Source: Schoenoplectus triqueter (Eukaryota; Streptophyta; Magnoliopsida; Poales; Cyperaceae). Taken from it: a stretch of DNA of 25,233 nucleotides. Under the pieces are notes generated by a model, which searched no databases, was not told the origin of the DNA, and saw only the letters and a list, made by a program, of their open reading frames with translations. This document shows, piece by piece, positions 1-10,336 of the stretch (the first letter of the stretch is position 1; every line of letters begins with the position of its first letter). Where the stretch lies: assembly GCA_964058805.1 (NCBI GenBank), contig CAXKVV010001803.1, positions 1 through 25,233 of the forward strand, given 5' to 3'. The translations under genes and the position numbers were made by a program.

Positions 1-120
1 GGACCCCAGAGGAAACAGAGGTTTACGCTGGCGTCACCTGCCCCCCAACTGGCTACGCAAATGAGGTATTCCACAAGCGAAGGCAAGCGTTGGCGTCCTA
101 CGTACGCTCGCGCTCATGTA
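1..120 (+). other. Possible 3' coding end of an upstream gene
   Basis: The first 120 bases are clearly GC-richer than the roughly 30% GC DNA that follows. Frame 3 stays open from the window edge to a TGA at 211-213, and its first 38 or so residues (TPEETEVYAGVTCPPTGY and on to HKRRQALASYVRSR) have protein-like composition before it runs into hydrophobic, AT-driven residues. Frame 1 is also open to about 200, so frame choice is uncertain. I recognise no family. It could be the last exon of a gene truncated by the window edge, or just a GC-rich patch. Confidence 0.2.
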
Positions 121-196
121 TCCTCCTCTACACATGGATCATACATTCATCATACTGCTATTATTTGTTGTGGTTCGTATCTGTTAGCATTCAATA

Positions 197-515
197 TATA
201 GTAACAAGTCCGTGATTCGAGAAACTTTCGGCAAGATAAAAAATTTGACGTTTGAATATAATACAGATATAATTTGAGAATAGTTCGTTTCATATAATAT
301 AAATAAAATATATATTATAATGATGAAATATTAAAAATATATTAAAAACTATAAAATAATATATAATATGTTTTTTTGATGAATAATTCGCGAATAAAAT
401 ATTTTTTTGACTAAAAAAACGCATTGTATATTAAACTGACGAATTATTCGTGAAACATCCGGCTATGGATGAAAAACGAATTATTCAAGAGTAATTCACG
501 AATCTTGTTACTATG
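197..515. mobile_element. Small MITE with short terminal inverted repeats
   Basis: The left end (197-208, TATAGTAACAAG) and the reverse complement of the right end (504-515, CATAGTAACAAG) match at 11 of 12 bases. Both ends are followed inward by related GTGATTCGAG / CGTGAATTACTC stretches. TTCAATA flanks both sides (190-196 and 516-522) and looks like a target duplication of 7-8 bp, which fits hAT-like elements best. The interior is AT-rich and repeats the motif GAATTATTCG(C/T)GAA on both strands. It has no coding capacity, so it is non-autonomous. Confidence 0.6.
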
Positions 516-1040
516 TTCAATACAACTCTTTCATTTAATCCCTATCATTGCAGAAGGAAGAGAAGATTAACTAGCTCGGGATTAATTGCAAATGAAAGGA
601 ATAAAAAGGCACCGAATTGTTGACAAGACGAAAGGTTACAATTATATTAGACAAATCATCGTTTTAATTGTCTTGATCCAAAAACGGGTTATTATGAAAT
701 CAGAACAAGTTGTTGTACAACCTAGATCTGTAATTTTTGTACAATTAATGCCTCTCAATTCAACAAATTTCTGTCAGTGCTTTTTTTGGGAAAAGCAATA
801 TGTTCGTCCACGCTCCACAATTTGATTATTTTGATTCTGTTATCATTCGGAGCCAATGGGTTCTTACTGAATCATAAAAAAAATAAGCTCTATGATTGAA
901 TTTTGTACTTCTGTCAGATTTTAATGGGAAGGTTTAATATATATTATTCTCCTATACATACGCAATAAGTTCGTCCATAATTTGATTGTTTAAAATAAGT
1001 TCTCAATGTGTGCCAACGAGATCACATGAAAAATAAATAA

Positions 1041-1402
1041 GAGGAGCGATCCTTGGCAATGGGTTATTTTGACAATCTAGTTTTTCAATAAATATCAAAA
1101 AATTGGAAAAAAAAAATATTAATACATTATTTTACTTATATATTGATAGTATTTCAAATTTTATGCAATTACATTATCATTTGATAGTTCATCAAATACT
1201 ATTAAATTTAAAACTGTTGCAAATTATATAAAATTTTGATGGTCTTTGATGGACTATCAAACGATAATGAAATTTAGAACACTACCAATTTATGAGTAAA
1301 AAATATATCTATGATGTTTTTTCCATTTTCAAGATTTTTATATTTATTTAAAAGTTCATTGTCAAAATTATCGGAATAACTCATTGTCAAAGCATCCCTC
1401 TC
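1041..1402. mobile_element. Foldback (palindromic) MITE
   Basis: Almost the whole segment is an imperfect inverted repeat. The left arm (about 1041-1200) begins GAGGAGCGATCCTTGGCAAT, and the reverse complement of the right arm (about 1240-1402) begins GAGAGGGATGCTTTGACAAT. Matching continues inward through GGGTTATT / GAGTTATT, AATAAATAT, TTTACT, TTGATAGT / TTGGTAGT and CATTATC(A/G)TTTGATAGT. The loop is roughly 40 bases. It encodes nothing. I cannot fix a target duplication because the next element was inserted at the right edge. Confidence 0.6.
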
Positions 1403-1405
1403 AAC

Positions 1406-1787
1406 TAGGGGTGTCAATGGGTCGGGTCGGGTCGGGTCACATTATTTTATTATTTTTTTGACCCGATCCGAACCCAACCCGATTAAATTCGGGTCAAAAA
1501 ATCTTGACCCATACCCGACCCGACCTGTATAAAATAATTAATTATTTTTATATAATTTCAAGTAATAAAATATTGATTAATTTATAATTAATCTTAATTA
1601 GTATATAATGAATATATATTTAAGTTTTAATTAATACTAAATCACAAAATTACTTCAAAAAACATAATTAATCGGGTCAGATCGGGTTAACCTGAACCCG
1701 ACCCGACCCGATTCGAGCCAAAAAAATTAAACCCATACCCGACCCATTTATTTTTGAGTCGGATCGGATCAATAATTTACGCCCCTA
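1406..1787. mobile_element. hAT-type MITE of the GGGTCGGGTC family
   Basis: The element begins TAGGGGTGTCAA and ends with the inverse of TAGGGGCGTAAA. It is flanked by a perfect 8-bp direct repeat, CTCTCAAC (1398-1405 and 1788-1795), the length produced by hAT transposases. Subterminal regions carry tandem GGGTC / GACCC pentamers on opposite strands, so the ends can pair over a long distance. The 382-bp length and lack of an ORF mark it as non-autonomous. Such GGGTCGGGTC-bearing elements are common plant repeats (family knowledge). Confidence 0.8.
1419..1436 (+). other. G-quadruplex-type motif inside the hAT MITE
   Basis: Four GGG tracts are separated by two-base TC loops at 1419-1436. The spacing meets the usual sequence rule for an intramolecular quadruplex. 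The opposite end of the element has three CCCGA repeats around 1697-1711. Confidence 0.5.
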
Positions 1788-2036
1788 CTCTCAACACAAC
1801 ATAAAAATTAATAATGATAGCCATTTTTAGTTGTAGGCCATGTTGTCATAAATTTCTATCAAGATTTTTCGTTTATTAATTATAAAAATGAGAGTCTCTA
1901 CTCAACTTCAAATATTTATAAAGAACTCTTGTCTGAATTTTAAACAAATTATCATTTACATTGAAAACATTATTCATACCACTAAATTAAAAACTTATTC
2001 TCATAAGTTTTTGAGTGAAAATCTATTGCTCTTCAC

Positions 2037-2044
2037 TATAAAAA
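2037..2044 (+). promoter_or_regulatory. TATA box upstream of a short ORF
   Basis: TATAAAAA at 2037-2044 follows TTCAC and precedes a C/T-rich stretch, a common plant core-promoter layout. A start site some 30 bases downstream would leave a leader of about 35 bases before the ATG at 2105. In such AT-rich DNA a chance match is quite possible. Confidence 0.3.
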
Positions 2045-2104
2045 GCATGATCTCCTCCTCTTCTTCATCTCATCATTGAAAAGCACAAAATTAAATCACT
2101 AAAA

Positions 2105-2188
2105 ATGTTTAATGGGCAAGATGAGACAAAGCAAGACACTGATATTTTCAGTGAAGAGCAGTATATTTCCCTCCTAAATTCTTCGTAG
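2105..2188 (+). CDS. Candidate small ORF, 27 codons
   Basis: An ATG in a good plant context (ACTAAAAATG) opens a 27-codon frame ending in TAG. The peptide starts MFNGQDETKQDTDIFSEEQY and ends ISLLNSS. It is acidic and polar, unlike the lysine- and phenylalanine-rich chance ORFs of the surrounding AT-rich DNA, and it lies the right distance below a TATA box. I recognise no family. It could also be the first exon of a longer gene, since CTACAG acceptor-like sequence follows near 2245, or an accidental ORF. Confidence 0.25.
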   Translation: MFNGQDETKQDTDIFSEEQYISLLNSS

Positions 2189-3252
2189 ATGAACGTTCTT
2201 GTAAAAACGATGTAACTTGTCATGAATATATGCTATGTTAAATCTACAGGAAGGTGTCATGAATTAATATTTAAACAACGTTTTCCTTTTTTGTTTTTTT
2301 AGAGCAAGCCCGTAAGTATGAACATATAAAGTTAAATTATGTATTTTATAATTAGCGTTACGCGTGCATTCATTTCAATTGAAATGCACATCTATTATTG
2401 TTGAAATTTCGGTATGGTCTATGGAGACAAAGAAATGAGAATATTTAGATTATTTTAGAAAAGGTTTAAGTCAATTATCAGAGGAATACATTAAATCAAC
2501 AATGAAGATAATTAAGATTTGAAAACTTACTTTGCATGTTGTTCTGGAACTAATAAACCATCATAACCATTGTATGGAGATAATAGTGAATATGGTTCAA
2601 TAAATTTGTAATGATCAGGGAAGAGTTGCAAAACTTATCTACGGTCACAACACAAAGTTATTTCAAAAAACTTACAACATAGTAAACTGGGAACTGATAA
2701 CAGTATTTTTTATCAAAGGCGTACCAACATGTAGAAGAGTCCTATATCAAAGGCACTTGATTTAATACATCGCTCATCTCTCTTCTATAAATGCTGTTTT
2801 TTTTTAATTAATCTTCCCAGATCAGTTTTCGACTGGTAAGCGATAAGTATATTTGTATGATTTTATATATTAAATTTTCTAAGTTAATTTTATTACGTTA
2901 TTTTTAACAAATTTCATTCCTAACCACATGTTATGAATATTTTTAGTTTCTAATCATTAAATACTGAAAACCTTAGCAAACATCCCATTTCTATTGATCG
3001 CTATTCATAAAGCTATTAAAATTCCATAACTATTTAAATTATTTGATATGCCAAACATCTTTAATTAATTTATCCAAATTTCATAGACATTCTATATAAA
3101 TGATTGAAAAAAAGGCATCTATTTTTATTTTGAATAATATATAAAAAATAAATTTGCCACAAAATGGCACATATGTACCCCACTAAAAATTTTCAATATT
3201 GTTAATGGAAATTATATGTAATTTTTTTGTGCAAGAGCAATCCAAATGGGAT

Positions 3253-3266
3253 CCCCCCCCCCCCCC
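3253..3266 (+). repeat. Poly-C homopolymer (14 bases)
   Basis: Fourteen consecutive C residues follow GGGAT. The exact length should be treated with caution because such runs are prone to sequencing and assembly error. Confidence 0.8.
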
Positions 3267-4687
3267 TCATATTTCTATATCTCAAGATAGACGTTACAAA
3301 TCTCATATTTCCCAGGCCAAAAAAAAATTGGAGATATATAGAAGCGAACAAATCGAAACCTAAATTTAGGTAGTGTCTTTATCTAAATTAGAGTTGTAAT
3401 TTAGGATTCATCCAACAAAATAGTTCTCATTTAAATAATTAATAATATAAAAAATAAAAATTTCACATTAAGAAAAAAATTGAATATAAATTTTTAAAAT
3501 ACTAAAGATGTACATAATAATAAATTAATCTTGAATTTTTTTAAAATTTAATACTAAAAAATAAATTTCTTAAATTTCACCTGAAGTATATCATATCCAG
3601 CTATTTTAAATTTGGAGAGAGAAAAACTACATATGATCTATTGGATTTAAGTAGATGAAAATATTTAAACAAAATTAATGGTGAAGAAGGGTGATATGTT
3701 TGAAAGATAGAAGTCTTAATAATTTTTGTGGAATATAATTAAGAATTTAAGATCGATGATTAGGCGGTCCAAAGTCTCCTTGTTTATCCCATTTTTAATG
3801 TTAGGTTCCTAACATGAGGGATGTAAGAGGTGTAGGCTTTAATGTCACATGTCTATCATACATTCATTCCAAATAATACAATTTAAAATGACAACAAAAG
3901 ATGTCGAAAGCTCCTGTGGACAAGAAACTCAAGTGAGAATAAATAAATAACAAATTACAGAGAATGACGATACAGAGTCCCACTCTTTTGAATGACGCAG
4001 AGAATCCAAAAACAATTCCCAACGAGATAGCCGAGCGTCGGCCACACAATTTGGTCTATTGGCGTTTGGGGTGCATGAATCTATGATATCAAATCTCAAT
4101 TATGTACAAGATTTCAAGTTGGATTCCTCAAAATTTCGCACTGTATCTATTTCGGAGTGTCATCGTCACCTCAATACCTCATCCACTTCTCCAACTTGGA
4201 GTAATATGATAATATCTACCTCACATCAACACATCTCCACTTATTGTTAGGGAAATTTTGTGGAAGAGGCCTTGCAATATGCCTTAATCGTCAAAACAAT
4301 GCTCTTGCCAAATTGGGAGCACCGCATCAATTCTTGACTCCTCATTGGCTCATTGTACAATTTACAGACATTTTTTTTTTAAAGCTAGAGTTTTCACAAA
4401 CTTGATGTTATAATATTTTACCCTGGTTTCTCAAATGTCTACTTTTGAAGTGACGAGTTACTACCGATTTTTTTAATATTATCATAACAATTGATTTGAA
4501 ACTAAATTTTCAAATTTTCAAAATCAAACGTTGATGCTCTTTTTTCTTTTACCATCTATTTCAAATCTGAGAAGATGAAGAAGGACAGCTATTTCAAGTA
4601 TTTTTTTATTTTTATTTTAAGCAAGGCAGGTAGAGAGAGTTTTGAGGACAAATACATTTTTGTCGTGATCAATTTTAGAACGTGCTA

Positions 4688-4813
4688 GCACCTTCAGTCT
4701 CTATTTTCTTTTTTTTTTCTTTTATTTTCGCTGTTAGTCGCATTAGATAAATTACAACCCCTTTGCGCCTTCGGTCTTTCTTTTATTTTGCGGTTGGTCG
4801 TATTAGATCAATT
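4688..4813 (+). repeat. Degenerate two-copy tandem repeat
   Basis: Copy A (4688-4753) and copy B (4764-4813) share the order GC(A/G)CCTTC(A/G)GTCT, then CTTTTATTTT, then a GTTAGTCGCATTAGAT / GGTTGGTCGTATTAGAT block, then AATTA. Copy A is longer because of an extra poly-T stretch. The function is unknown. Confidence 0.6.
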
Positions 4814-6107
4814 ATATGTATGATTTTATTTAAAAAAAACCTTCTTGAACTTTTTTATTATTCGACTTTTGAACTTCCAAATTTTTAATTTTAAAATATT
4901 TTTGTTATTTTTAGAAATTTGATAATAGTAAATATAATGTCATATCAAATTTAGCTTTTTGCAAACATTTATTTTGTATATGACATGGCAATTCGGTCAT
5001 GAGAAGAATAAAAAGAGGGGATGTATTGTTAAATTTGCCAATTATTTAAAACTTAATTTTAATTTAAATAACTTTATATATGTTACTAGACATATATGTA
5101 GTCCAAATAATCAAATATAATGCAGTTTAAGAATTGTTTTATGATGCAAAACAATTGCTGATTTGGGACCATTGAAATATTAAGATAATTAATATACAGT
5201 CAAACATGTATCAAATCTCATTACACGATAGGTCGATAATATATATGTAACATTATTTAATGTTAGGTTTCAATTTTTTTTTACTTTCAAGATTCTCAAA
5301 ATTGTTAAAATGACAAGTGCACAATGATTCCCTAAAAATAAAATTGTGAGGATTTCATCTGGTTTGTTAAATAGAAACTTCGATTGCACAGCTTGAATTT
5401 GTAGAAGCAAAATTATTCCAGCATAACCTATATGAAATGTAGGTTATTTTTGGATTAATCTACCTTTTCAGGGAAAAATACAACAGAGAGCTGAGAGCTC
5501 CCTAAAAACAGAGGTAGTTCCATAACAATTTCCAATTTCCTAAAATTGCCACAAACTAGGGCGGATGCATGTAGACTTTTCTTGAAAATTCTCTATAAAT
5601 ATAATTAATTTCTCGAAAATACTAATAAGGATGAGCTTCTAATTATTGGAGGCCGCCTTTAATTATCTAGCACTATATTTGGAGCTTTCCACCTTTTAAT
5701 CCTGGCCTTTGTTTTAGTTTCTTTGCCCCGTCAGCAAATACATCCCTATCTACCTCTCCCTTGCATAAAAGAGCACATTACCTTCTTTTCTCTCTTCACC
5801 ACAACCCATTTCCAATCCCCAACCCACAATTGACATTAAAATACGCCATCTTTTTGGCTCTCAGATTCGCTGGCAAGTTCTTGTTTTTCTTGATTGATTA
5901 TGACAATTCTTGTTACAAGCACTAGATTGTCTATGCTACAAGGTCGAAGCACAGCCGGCCGCTCTCTTGCACCGTCAATTGCTGCCTTCTCCTCTCCACG
6001 CCTCCTCTGCTGCTGCAGATTCCAACTCAGGCTTTCTTTCCCTTGAAAAGTTTTTTATAGTTTTCAGGTGCAAAAGTATTTATACTGTACCAGAAAAGCT
6101 ACTTAAC

Positions 6108-6951
6108 ATGTCTCCGACGAAGTCATCAAACCGAAATGGCATGGCAAACAAGACAACAAACCCACAGAGATCAGCTTCATTCCATGGTAAGATAGTGCCT
6201 CCGGACCAGCGGCAGCTGCGGCGACCGAGGACACATCCCGACTTGCTCTCTGGTAGGACATGTGGCTCATCTGCTGAGAAACCAATTAGAGATAGGAGCG
6301 CCCTTGTGGCCGGTAGAGGTGCAAGCGGCTATGCAGATGAGCCGGTGAGAAAGACGCCAGCAAAAGTTTTGCTGAATGTGACAGTGCAAAGGAGCATGTG
6401 GCCGCTTCAGGTCATGGCATTCGCCGAGTGGAGCGTGGCTGATCTGGTCGCAATCGTGCTTCGACAGTATGTCAAGGAAGGGAGAAGGCCACAACTGGCT
6501 TCGGTTGATCCCTCCACCTACGGCCTCCATTATTCCCAATTTAGCCTTGAACGTAAGTACCGATTTTCACATGTTAGTTTGGTGCACGCGTGCAATGTAT
6601 CCACCATCTGTTATTTGCTACCAATTCTGTTAAGTTTTACTATTATCATGCAATCTTGACAATTAATTAATAATTGATTAATTGAGGAGTGACAATTTCT
6701 TAAAAATTGAGGTTTGGTCTTTATAATTATCTTGTAATAATTGAGTATTTTTGTACGTTATAGGTTTGAATCCTAATGAGAAGTTACTTGGACTCGGTTC
6801 AAGGAATTTCTTTCTCTGTCCGAAAGAACCAGTTGTCTCGGATTCTCTCACTGCAAATGGGGCCACATCTCCTGCTTCATGTTCCAATCAAGCTGGGAAG
6901 GCATCCAAGACTAGCATTCCGTGGCTCAGATTCATGGAATTTCTATTATAG
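6108..6951 (+). CDS. DUF7054 / At4g22758-like protein, two exons
   Basis: Exons 6108-6552 and 6764-6951 join into a 210-residue protein. The intron has a perfect GTAAGT donor (6553) and a TTATAG acceptor (ending 6763), and it splits the Arg-149 codon. Residues 1-80 are basic, low-complexity and Ser/Arg-rich. Residues about 86-171 form the conserved domain, with KVLLNVTV, then VADLVAIVLRQYVKEGRRP, LHYSQFSLER, and finally LGSRNFFLCPKEP encoded by exon 2. This pattern matches the plant family annotated as uncharacterized protein At4g22758-like (DUF7054); its biochemical role is not known. There is no signal peptide or membrane segment. The frame stays open 66 codons further upstream to an ATG at 5910, but that stretch is unlike the family and contains an acceptor-like TTTTCAG (ending 6067), so I take it as leader, perhaps with a 5'-UTR intron. 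CATAAAA at 5764-5770 is a possible TATA box. Confidence 0.85.
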
Positions 6952-9420
6952 ATTAATAATTTTATGTTCTTTAATAGCATGCTAGGAGTTTTTTGTTTCC
7001 TTTTTTTTCTTTTTGGATGATTAAGAAAGATGCTCGTTGTTCTTTCATTTTCCTCCATTTTCTATGTACTCGGTTGCTCTCTTAATTATCCAGCAACCTA
7101 CAATAGCCCTATGATTTACCTAGCTGTTGATATATAATATAGCGTGTCATTTATTTTACTGTTTTTTTCAATTAATTATTGACAATAGGTGATATTCTTG
7201 CTTGCTGCGAGGGCCAGCATATTATGACAGAAAATCCAAAAGAGTTACTCTTTTAGACTTTAGATTATAATTAATCATGTTTTAGTCCACAGGCATGTGG
7301 AATGTCAAAAGAAAAATAATATGATCCCTTCAAAGGCATCACCAATTTGTATGCAATAATTCACACCATATGTATTCCATCATAATTAAAGGATCCCAAG
7401 TCCTGGCATAACTGTTCAAGGAAAAACCAATTGCAAATCCATCAGTTTGTTCACACAAACAGGGTAGTATGCTTTTTAGTAAGTAAATTGAATAATACTG
7501 AATTTATTTTCAACCTGCATTGACTGATTATTTGTAAGAAACTCCTATGTAAGAAATATGTATTTGATTTTATTATTGTGGGCCAAAAAAGAAAAAAAAT
7601 AGTATATTATATAAGTTATATTATGATATGTATAAAGTTATATATGAAATATGTGTAAAAACATATTTCTATATGTTCTCGTTAATTTTTACATAAAGTT
7701 TTTTGTTAAATATTATCGACTATTAAACGATCTTTTAACAAGCTAGCTTAGCATGGCTTATTATTTTAATGAGCCTATCACGAGCTAATATTTTTGGCTC
7801 AGAAGTAGTTAACGAGCCAGCTCGACTCGTTAAGCTAATGAGTTGAGTACAAACTCAGTAGCTCATTTATAGCCCCCAACATACCAAAAATAACTAAAAT
7901 TATCACTTCTTATTACACAATCATAAATGCGACTAACAATATTTTCTTTTCACAATATCAAGCAAAAATGATGAGTGGTGAAATGGACAGGAATTATCGG
8001 TGCAAATAATGAAATTGGGGCACAATTATCATGCATCATTATGAAAAAGAGAGTAACAACCGGTTTTCCTCTTCTATTATCGGAGAAAGTAATATAAAAC
8101 GGTCAAAAAGGATTAGTTCAAAAGAATTATCAGTATCTTATCCGCGTAGAGGGAGGAAATTAAATACTTGAGTAGAAAGATAGGTATGTGCTAGTGCATG
8201 ATGATAACTCATTTATTTAAGCAATGAAACAAAGTCAACGGATCACGAAACAGTGGATATCAGGTTATAATAACTTTTATTTTAGTTGTAGTGAGATTGT
8301 TGCATTCCCTTAAAAAAATGTAAGATCATTGAATTGGTTAAATGAAAGCGCATGACTAACTTAGCAGTCAAGCGTTTTTGTTGCTTTCTAAAGGGAGGAG
8401 TTCAATTTCTTGTAGGAACTTTTCTTTGTTTCAAAAAATTTAAAGTTTGCACTTGTCTATTTACCTAAACAAAAGAATGGATTTTGTCAAATGTGCTACG
8501 TTATGGTGTATGTGGACTGAAAGGAATTAACTAATTTCTTCAGAGAGGCTAATGTAAATTATATCCACAATTTAAAGAAAAAAAGAATTCATTTTCACTG
8601 CAATTAGCGAGGGATGTGAATAATTGAATTGGATAAGGATTAACGAGAATTAATCATCTGTCATCGCCGGTAGGATAATAAAGAGAGAGTGACATTTTGC
8701 TCTTTATCCCACAAATTTTCATATACTTCGAAGAGGTTAAATGATGAATACAAATCATTAAAGTAAGATGTATAGTTATCAATTGATTGGAGATCCCAAA
8801 CAAATATAATGAAATGGATATACTTGATTGAGAGTTCTTCAAGTTAATATAGTCAACACTTTTAGGCTGGCCGTGTATAATTAATTATTCACAAGGCAGC
8901 CGAGGAGATTAGATTAATGGTAATTGGGCCGAGCCAAGCCCTTTCAAGGTACTGTTGAGAAAACATGTCTCGGCCTGGTATGATGAGGTTTGCGTCGACA
9001 GTCAAAAAACCATCAGAGTGTGTTCATTTCACAAATTTACTAATATTCAGATTTGATTACATAAATAACACGTTTGAATATAGTATTTGTAGGAATAATT
9101 GGAAGAGAGCACGATGAACGAATTTTGTGAGTTTGTGTTTAGACGATGTCTGGGTTTGTGGGCTGTGCGTAGTGCATTTCTGTCCCTCGTTATCTTCGGG
9201 TTTCGTGCCCATAAGATATATACCTGTGATATTTTGGATCTGAATTTCGTTGCCACGCTGGAATATTAATTAATAGGTTAATTTTCTAATGATACACAAT
9301 AATTTATGAGGGTCTATTTTTTACGATTGAACGATTAGTATGGATACTTCTAGGCGCCGTACGAAATCGATAAGAGAAAATATTATCCATTGATTATTAA
9401 ATTAACGCTGACTCTCCCTT
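6952..9420. other. Intergenic DNA, no supported gene
   Basis: This holds the 3' flank of the DUF7054 gene, AT-rich sequence, and a stretch at about 7690-7877 rich in GAGC/GCTC words that ends GAGCTCATTT-like and ATAGCCCCC, resembling the end of a plant hAT-type MITE whose other end I cannot find. A perfect 8-bp stem (GAAATATG / CATATTTC) lies at 7646-7669. Minus-strand ORFs at 8654-9256 have no protein-like features. Confidence 0.5.
7690..7877. repeat. Possible decayed hAT-like repeat end
   Basis: The segment is built of related words such as GAGCTAATA, GAGCCAGCTCGACTCG, AAGCTAATGAG and AGCTCATTTATAGCCCCC. Plant hAT MITEs often end in GAGCTC-rich sequence followed by a C-rich terminus. No matching left end or target duplication was found, so the boundaries are approximate. 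Confidence 0.3.
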
Positions 9421-9500
9421 ATTCGTGGAAGACAACCTCAATTAATATATTATACATTGTCGCTTCCTGACACGCGTCTACCATCGGTAACACATTACTC

Positions 9501-9508
9501 ACACGTGT
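9501..9508 (+). promoter_or_regulatory. G-box / ABRE palindrome upstream of PRXIIE
   Basis: ACACGTGT contains the CACGTG core bound by plant bZIP and bHLH factors, 136 bases before the PRXIIE start codon. A second GC-rich palindromic word, ACGCGT, lies at 9472-9477. A TATA-like TATATTATAC sits near 9446-9455, so the G-box may lie in the leader rather than upstream of the start site. Light or stress control is an inference only. Confidence 0.4.
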
Positions 9509-9643
9509 CTGCGCCCAAGAGCATCACACTCCTCCCCACCCCAAATTCACGCTCACCATTAAAACCTCAGCGCCGCACCTCCCCCATCTTCTCTAAAAAA
9601 TCTGTACCCTTCTCTCCCCATCGAAATAATCGCCTACTCAAAA

Positions 9644-10336
9644 ATGGCCGCCGCGACAGCCACAGCTGCTTCCTTCTCCGCCGCCGTAAGGCGCCTTGTT
9701 TTCCCGACCACCCTTCCATCCGCCGCAATCCGCCTCCGCCACGTTACTACCGCCGCACGTCCTAACCGCCTGATCTCCTCCCCAACCCCTCCTCGCCACA
9801 TTCCCCTGCTCCGCTTATCCGCCACCGCCTCACCTGCCACCGCTACGACATTATCTGTCGGAGACAAGCTCCCAGACGCAACCCTCTCCTACTTCGACTC
9901 AGACGGCGAGCTCCAAACCGTCACCGTCTCGGATCTAACTAAGGGCAAAAAGGCGATCCTCTTTGCCGTGCCAGGGGCATTTACACCCACTTGCTCGCAG
10001 AAGCACTTGCCAGGATTTGTCGAGAAGGCGAAAGAGCTGAAGGACAAGGGAGTGGATGTGATTGCATGCGTCTCAGTGAACGATGCATTTGTGATGAAGG
10101 CATGGAAGGAGAATTTGAAGGTGGGTGATGAGGTACTGTTGCTATCCGATGGGAATGGTGATTTTACGAAGGCGCTTGGAGTGGAGATGGATTTGAGTGA
10201 TAAGCCTGTGGGGCTTGGCGTCAGGTCCAGGCGTTACGCGCTCTTGGCTGAGGACGGAGTGGTAAAGGTTCTCAATTTGGAGGAAGGCGGCGCTTTCACT
10301 AACAGTAGTGCTGAGGACATGCTCAAAGCTCTTTAA
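9644..10336 (+). CDS. PRXIIE: Peroxiredoxin-2E, chloroplastic
   Basis: This is an intronless 230-residue type II peroxiredoxin, a thiol peroxidase that reduces hydrogen peroxide and alkyl hydroperoxides in the plastid stroma and is recharged by glutaredoxin/thioredoxin systems (family knowledge). Residues 1 to about 68 are rich in Ala, Ser, Thr and Arg with almost no acidic residues, a typical plastid transit peptide. The mature domain begins near [11 protein letters not shown]. The active-site motif PGAFTPTCS (110-118) has Pro110, Thr114 and the peroxidatic Cys117. Cys142 in [12 protein letters not shown] is the resolving cysteine, 25 residues later as in plant type II enzymes. Arg197 in RRYALL is the likely third catalytic residue. 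The domain ends in the usual [13 protein letters not shown]. The start has a strong context (AAAATGGCC), and the GC-rich transit segment contrasts with the flanks. The frame is intact, so it is very probably functional. Confidence 0.97.
   Translation: MAAATATAASFSAAVRRLVFPTTLPSAAIRLRHVTTAARPNRLISSPTPPRHIPLLRLSATASPATATTLSVGDKLPDATLSYFDSDGELQTVTVSDLTKGKKAILFAVPGAFTPTCSQKHLPGFVEKAKELKDKGVDVIACVSVNDAFVMKAWKENLKVGDEVLLLSDGNGDFTKALGVEMDLSDKPVGLGVRSRRYALLAEDGVVKVLNLEEGGAFTNSSAEDMLKAL

Larger units (their letters stand above)
2189..5700. other. AT-rich intergenic DNA, no supported gene
   Basis: No ORF here has recognisable protein features, and the few of 60 or so codons (around 3864-4250) look like chance. 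The only structure seen is a 14-base C homopolymer at 3253-3266 and a degenerate tandem repeat near 4688-4813. A slightly GC-richer patch at 3880-4250 may be an old gene or transposon fragment, but I cannot assign it. Confidence 0.5.

Noticed and set aside
3864..4250. Divergent 61- and 63-codon ORFs around a GC-richer patch
   Set aside because: Neither shows domain-like sequence and both are within chance length for the composition.
9010..9150. Possible terminal inverted repeat (GTGTTCATTTCACAAATTT against a related word near 9120-9144)
   Set aside because: The match is only partial and no target duplication or interior symmetry supports an element.
9457..9867. ORFs overlapping the PRXIIE leader and transit-peptide region on both strands
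   Set aside because: They are shadows of the GC-rich, stop-poor peroxiredoxin 5' region in other frames; the 9644 frame matches the family from end to end.
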